NCBI RefSeq assembly: GCF_047495875.1
Contig: NC_092458.1
Location: 110,657,727 to 110,721,726, forward strand
Reading direction: 5' to 3'
Length of the DNA stretch: 64,000 nt
Source: Pithys albifrons albifrons
Taxonomy: Eukaryota > Chordata > Aves > Passeriformes > Thamnophilidae
The position numbers and the translations under genes were made by a program. Below, piece by piece: positions 61,701 to 64,000 of the stretch (its first letter is position 1; the number at the start of each line of letters is the position of its first letter). A model generated the notes under the pieces. It was given only the letters and a program-made list of their open reading frames with translations, was not told the DNA's origin and searched no databases.

Positions 61701-64000
61701 TATTGTCAGGTACCCATATGCATTTTCTTAAAGAAAATGAACCTCTTGTTTGCAATCATAGTTCTGGTGAGCACAAATATTACAACAAAAATATAGAAAC
61801 TACTCAAAAACATTGTTTAACAAGCACAACATCCCATACTGTTTGGACACACAGAGACACGTATATAAACACACAGCATCCTCAGAAGACTTTTCCCCAG
61901 ATGTCTGAGCAACTGAAAGGTTAACTGGATATCATGGAGTGCTTATACTTTTCTTTGATTAGATACAGGAAAAGGACTGTTAGCCACTGAGTAAATAATC
62001 TCACAAAAGACTCCTGGAGTTAAACACAAAGTGGTGATTTTCTATAAATCTGTATTTCTTGAGTCATATCCAAAATATAGCTTCACTGAGTTACATTCCA
62101 TAGATTATATCCACCAAGATGTTTATTTTTTGACCTCTTGGGGACTACAGGACAATGACCACTAACTTTTTGGTGGTCTCTCTCATGGTGAATGATTTTA
62201 AAGGCTTGTCTGTCTGGAAAAGATGCTGAAGGACAATATGCTTTGAATTTATGGCATGGCACTAGGCAACAGTCAAAATTATAAGTAATGAGATGGTCCA
62301 CGTGGATAACTATTGTGGAATTACCAGTGTATTGCAAAGCCACAAACATAGTTATATATACGGCGCACTAACACCCTTGTCTCCTTATAAATAAATTCTT
62401 CACCCGCTCTTGGTAAGCAGAGTCCTAATTTTCTAGAGACAGGAACAAGTACACACAGACTAAAGAGGCCTTGGGGATGGAAATCTGAGTAAAGTACATA
62501 CACAAAATTGAGGAAGGGTTTTCAGTGAGCCATTCAGATTGACTGGAGTTGGTTTAGGCTTCAATAAGTGCTGGTTGGAACAGACGATCTTTTTCATGGT
62601 TAATTCTGCTAAAAGTACAGAGATATTCTCAATCCTTATCAGATATAGAATTTCAGCACAATACTAAATCAATATTCTCAGAAACAAAAATATGGTTTTG
62701 ATCAATAAAATACTATTGATTCAATAAGGGAAAACATGTCAATTCATATTTTTATGTTATTTTAATACACCAGACGATTGAAATTAAAATCAGAAAGTTA
62801 CTTTTTGATAATACAAAAATGTCATTTGAAAAAGAATTTTTTTTCACTCCAAACTTTTTAGTGTCATTTGACTCATGAGTTTGTCTGCAAATTGTGCACT
62901 TGCATATCTGTACACATGCACACACACACAACATACTTGCACTGTAATTCTGAACACCTTATGCTTTGCCTATAAAAATAATAGTAGTAATAATAAATTC
63001 TGATTCAGAAGTGGAAAGGGTGCAGAGTGTTCCTGTAAAGAGAAAAGGCACTTACTAAAGTGACAAAAAAAGAAAGGATCTGTTTAGTTTTGTAGAAAAA
63101 AAGGTAAAACAAGAAAGAGAAAAGGAAAAAAAAATTCTACAAAATTTAGAAAAGAGAACAGAGCTCTGGAAGTAGCTCAAGTCAGAGTTTCTATTTTGAA
63201 AAAGAACTGATATTTCTGGCATTAGCAACTGGCAAAAGGGATATTTGAAGAAATTATTTACTCTTTCTGTGAAGAAAAAGAAAATCAGCAGCTCAGTAGA
63301 ATCACTGATCTTATATTTTTGAATTTGATGCAATTATAGCAATTGTTTCTATCATTTCTTAGACATTAATAAATGTAACTCATTTTATAGGCTATCTATA
63401 AATCATACATTTAAGTATACAGCATGTCCAGGAGAAAATGAGGCATTATTACTCACAAAGAGTATCCTTCTGTGGAAATACACCTTAGTAACTGGATCAG
63501 AATTTACTGCAAGCTATCAAGATAACAAGGCATTAAAATCAATGAGAGCTTCAATCTGTGTACAGTAGGCCTAAATCCAGGCTAGTGGAAATCTATCCTT
63601 TCACTATTAAGGGTAACTGTCTTGAACAGAAAGTGCAGGTGCATTCTCAACGTTTGTCTCTATATTATATAATAGCACAAATAATAAGTCTAATTAGTTA
63701 GTGAAAGATAATTTCTGCAAATGTATAACTGTGGAAAAAGCTGTGCTTGTGCCAAATAAAATTTATAACAATAAAAATATTTTGTACACAATCATACCTC
63801 ATGAAGTGTCATGCTTACTGCAGTCAACGCTACCTAAAGGAAGTGAAGGGCTCTTACAGTGGCTTGTATATGATGTGACAATGCCAAAACAAACTGGAGG
63901 ATCCTTATCATTTAATCAGCTAAGTTTCTGAAGACTTAAGAAAACCTGTCAATTAATGATTCAAATGTGTCATCTTGAGCTCAAGTTACACCTAATCATA
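58741..64000. other. unique AT-rich non-coding DNA
   Basis: No gene, RNA or transposon recognised. A perfect 18-bp palindrome of GT/AC type lies at 58833-58850 and an A run at 60949-60960. 60965-61150 is better mixed and ends in a splice-donor-like AAAGGTAAGC. A short (AC)n lies at about 62917-62930. Confidence 0.5.

Overview
The window looks like gene-poor nuclear DNA from a bird. The evidence is the repeat content. There are at least nine fragments of CR1 non-LTR retrotransposons, eight of them of the avian type and one older and L3-like. There are also LTR pieces of avian endogenous-retrovirus type. I saw no Alu, B1 or L1 elements. The sequence is AT-rich, and I found no bacterial-style operons and no CpG island. 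I could not identify a protein-coding host gene. The longest open frames (about 180-210 codons, 41352-42055) are artefacts of a purine tract. Nearly all other frames are under 130 codons and on inspection look like chance or CR1-derived frames.

Layout: 1-10424 is mostly unique AT-rich DNA with a small tandem duplication (2724-2764), a weak coding-like stretch (3963-4316) and a G-quadruplex-prone G/T tract (8838-8940). 10425-23690 holds four CR1 fragments (two sense, two antisense) and several microsatellites. 23691-37700 is almost repeat-free. 37740-38118 is an LTR-like block with one convincing end. 41454-41975 is a striking purine tract of about 520 bp built on GGG plus A6-7 units. 45430-46102 pairs a probable retroviral LTR with a CR1 3' end. 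48610-50880 holds three more CR1 pieces. 52926-54060 is the most informative part: a 356-bp tRNA(Gln)-plus-5S-rRNA chimeric SINE with a perfect 15-bp target-site duplication. About 170 bp further on is a complete solo LTR of 572 bp with a perfect 5-bp duplication. 57253-58740 has a CR1 fragment, an ERVL-like LTR fragment and a second G-quadruplex tract. The rest, to 64000, is unique DNA.

The best candidate for something little described is the SINE at 52941-53296. On the minus strand it has a tRNA(Gln)-like head, then a 5S-like segment missing its box C region, then an unrecognised body with no poly(A) tail. A second unexplained pattern is the roughly twenty dispersed G/T-rich (or C/A-rich on the other strand) tracts of 20-115 bp, most of which do not mark a recognisable element. 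Conserved regulatory elements may lie in the unique stretches, but that cannot be judged from one sequence.
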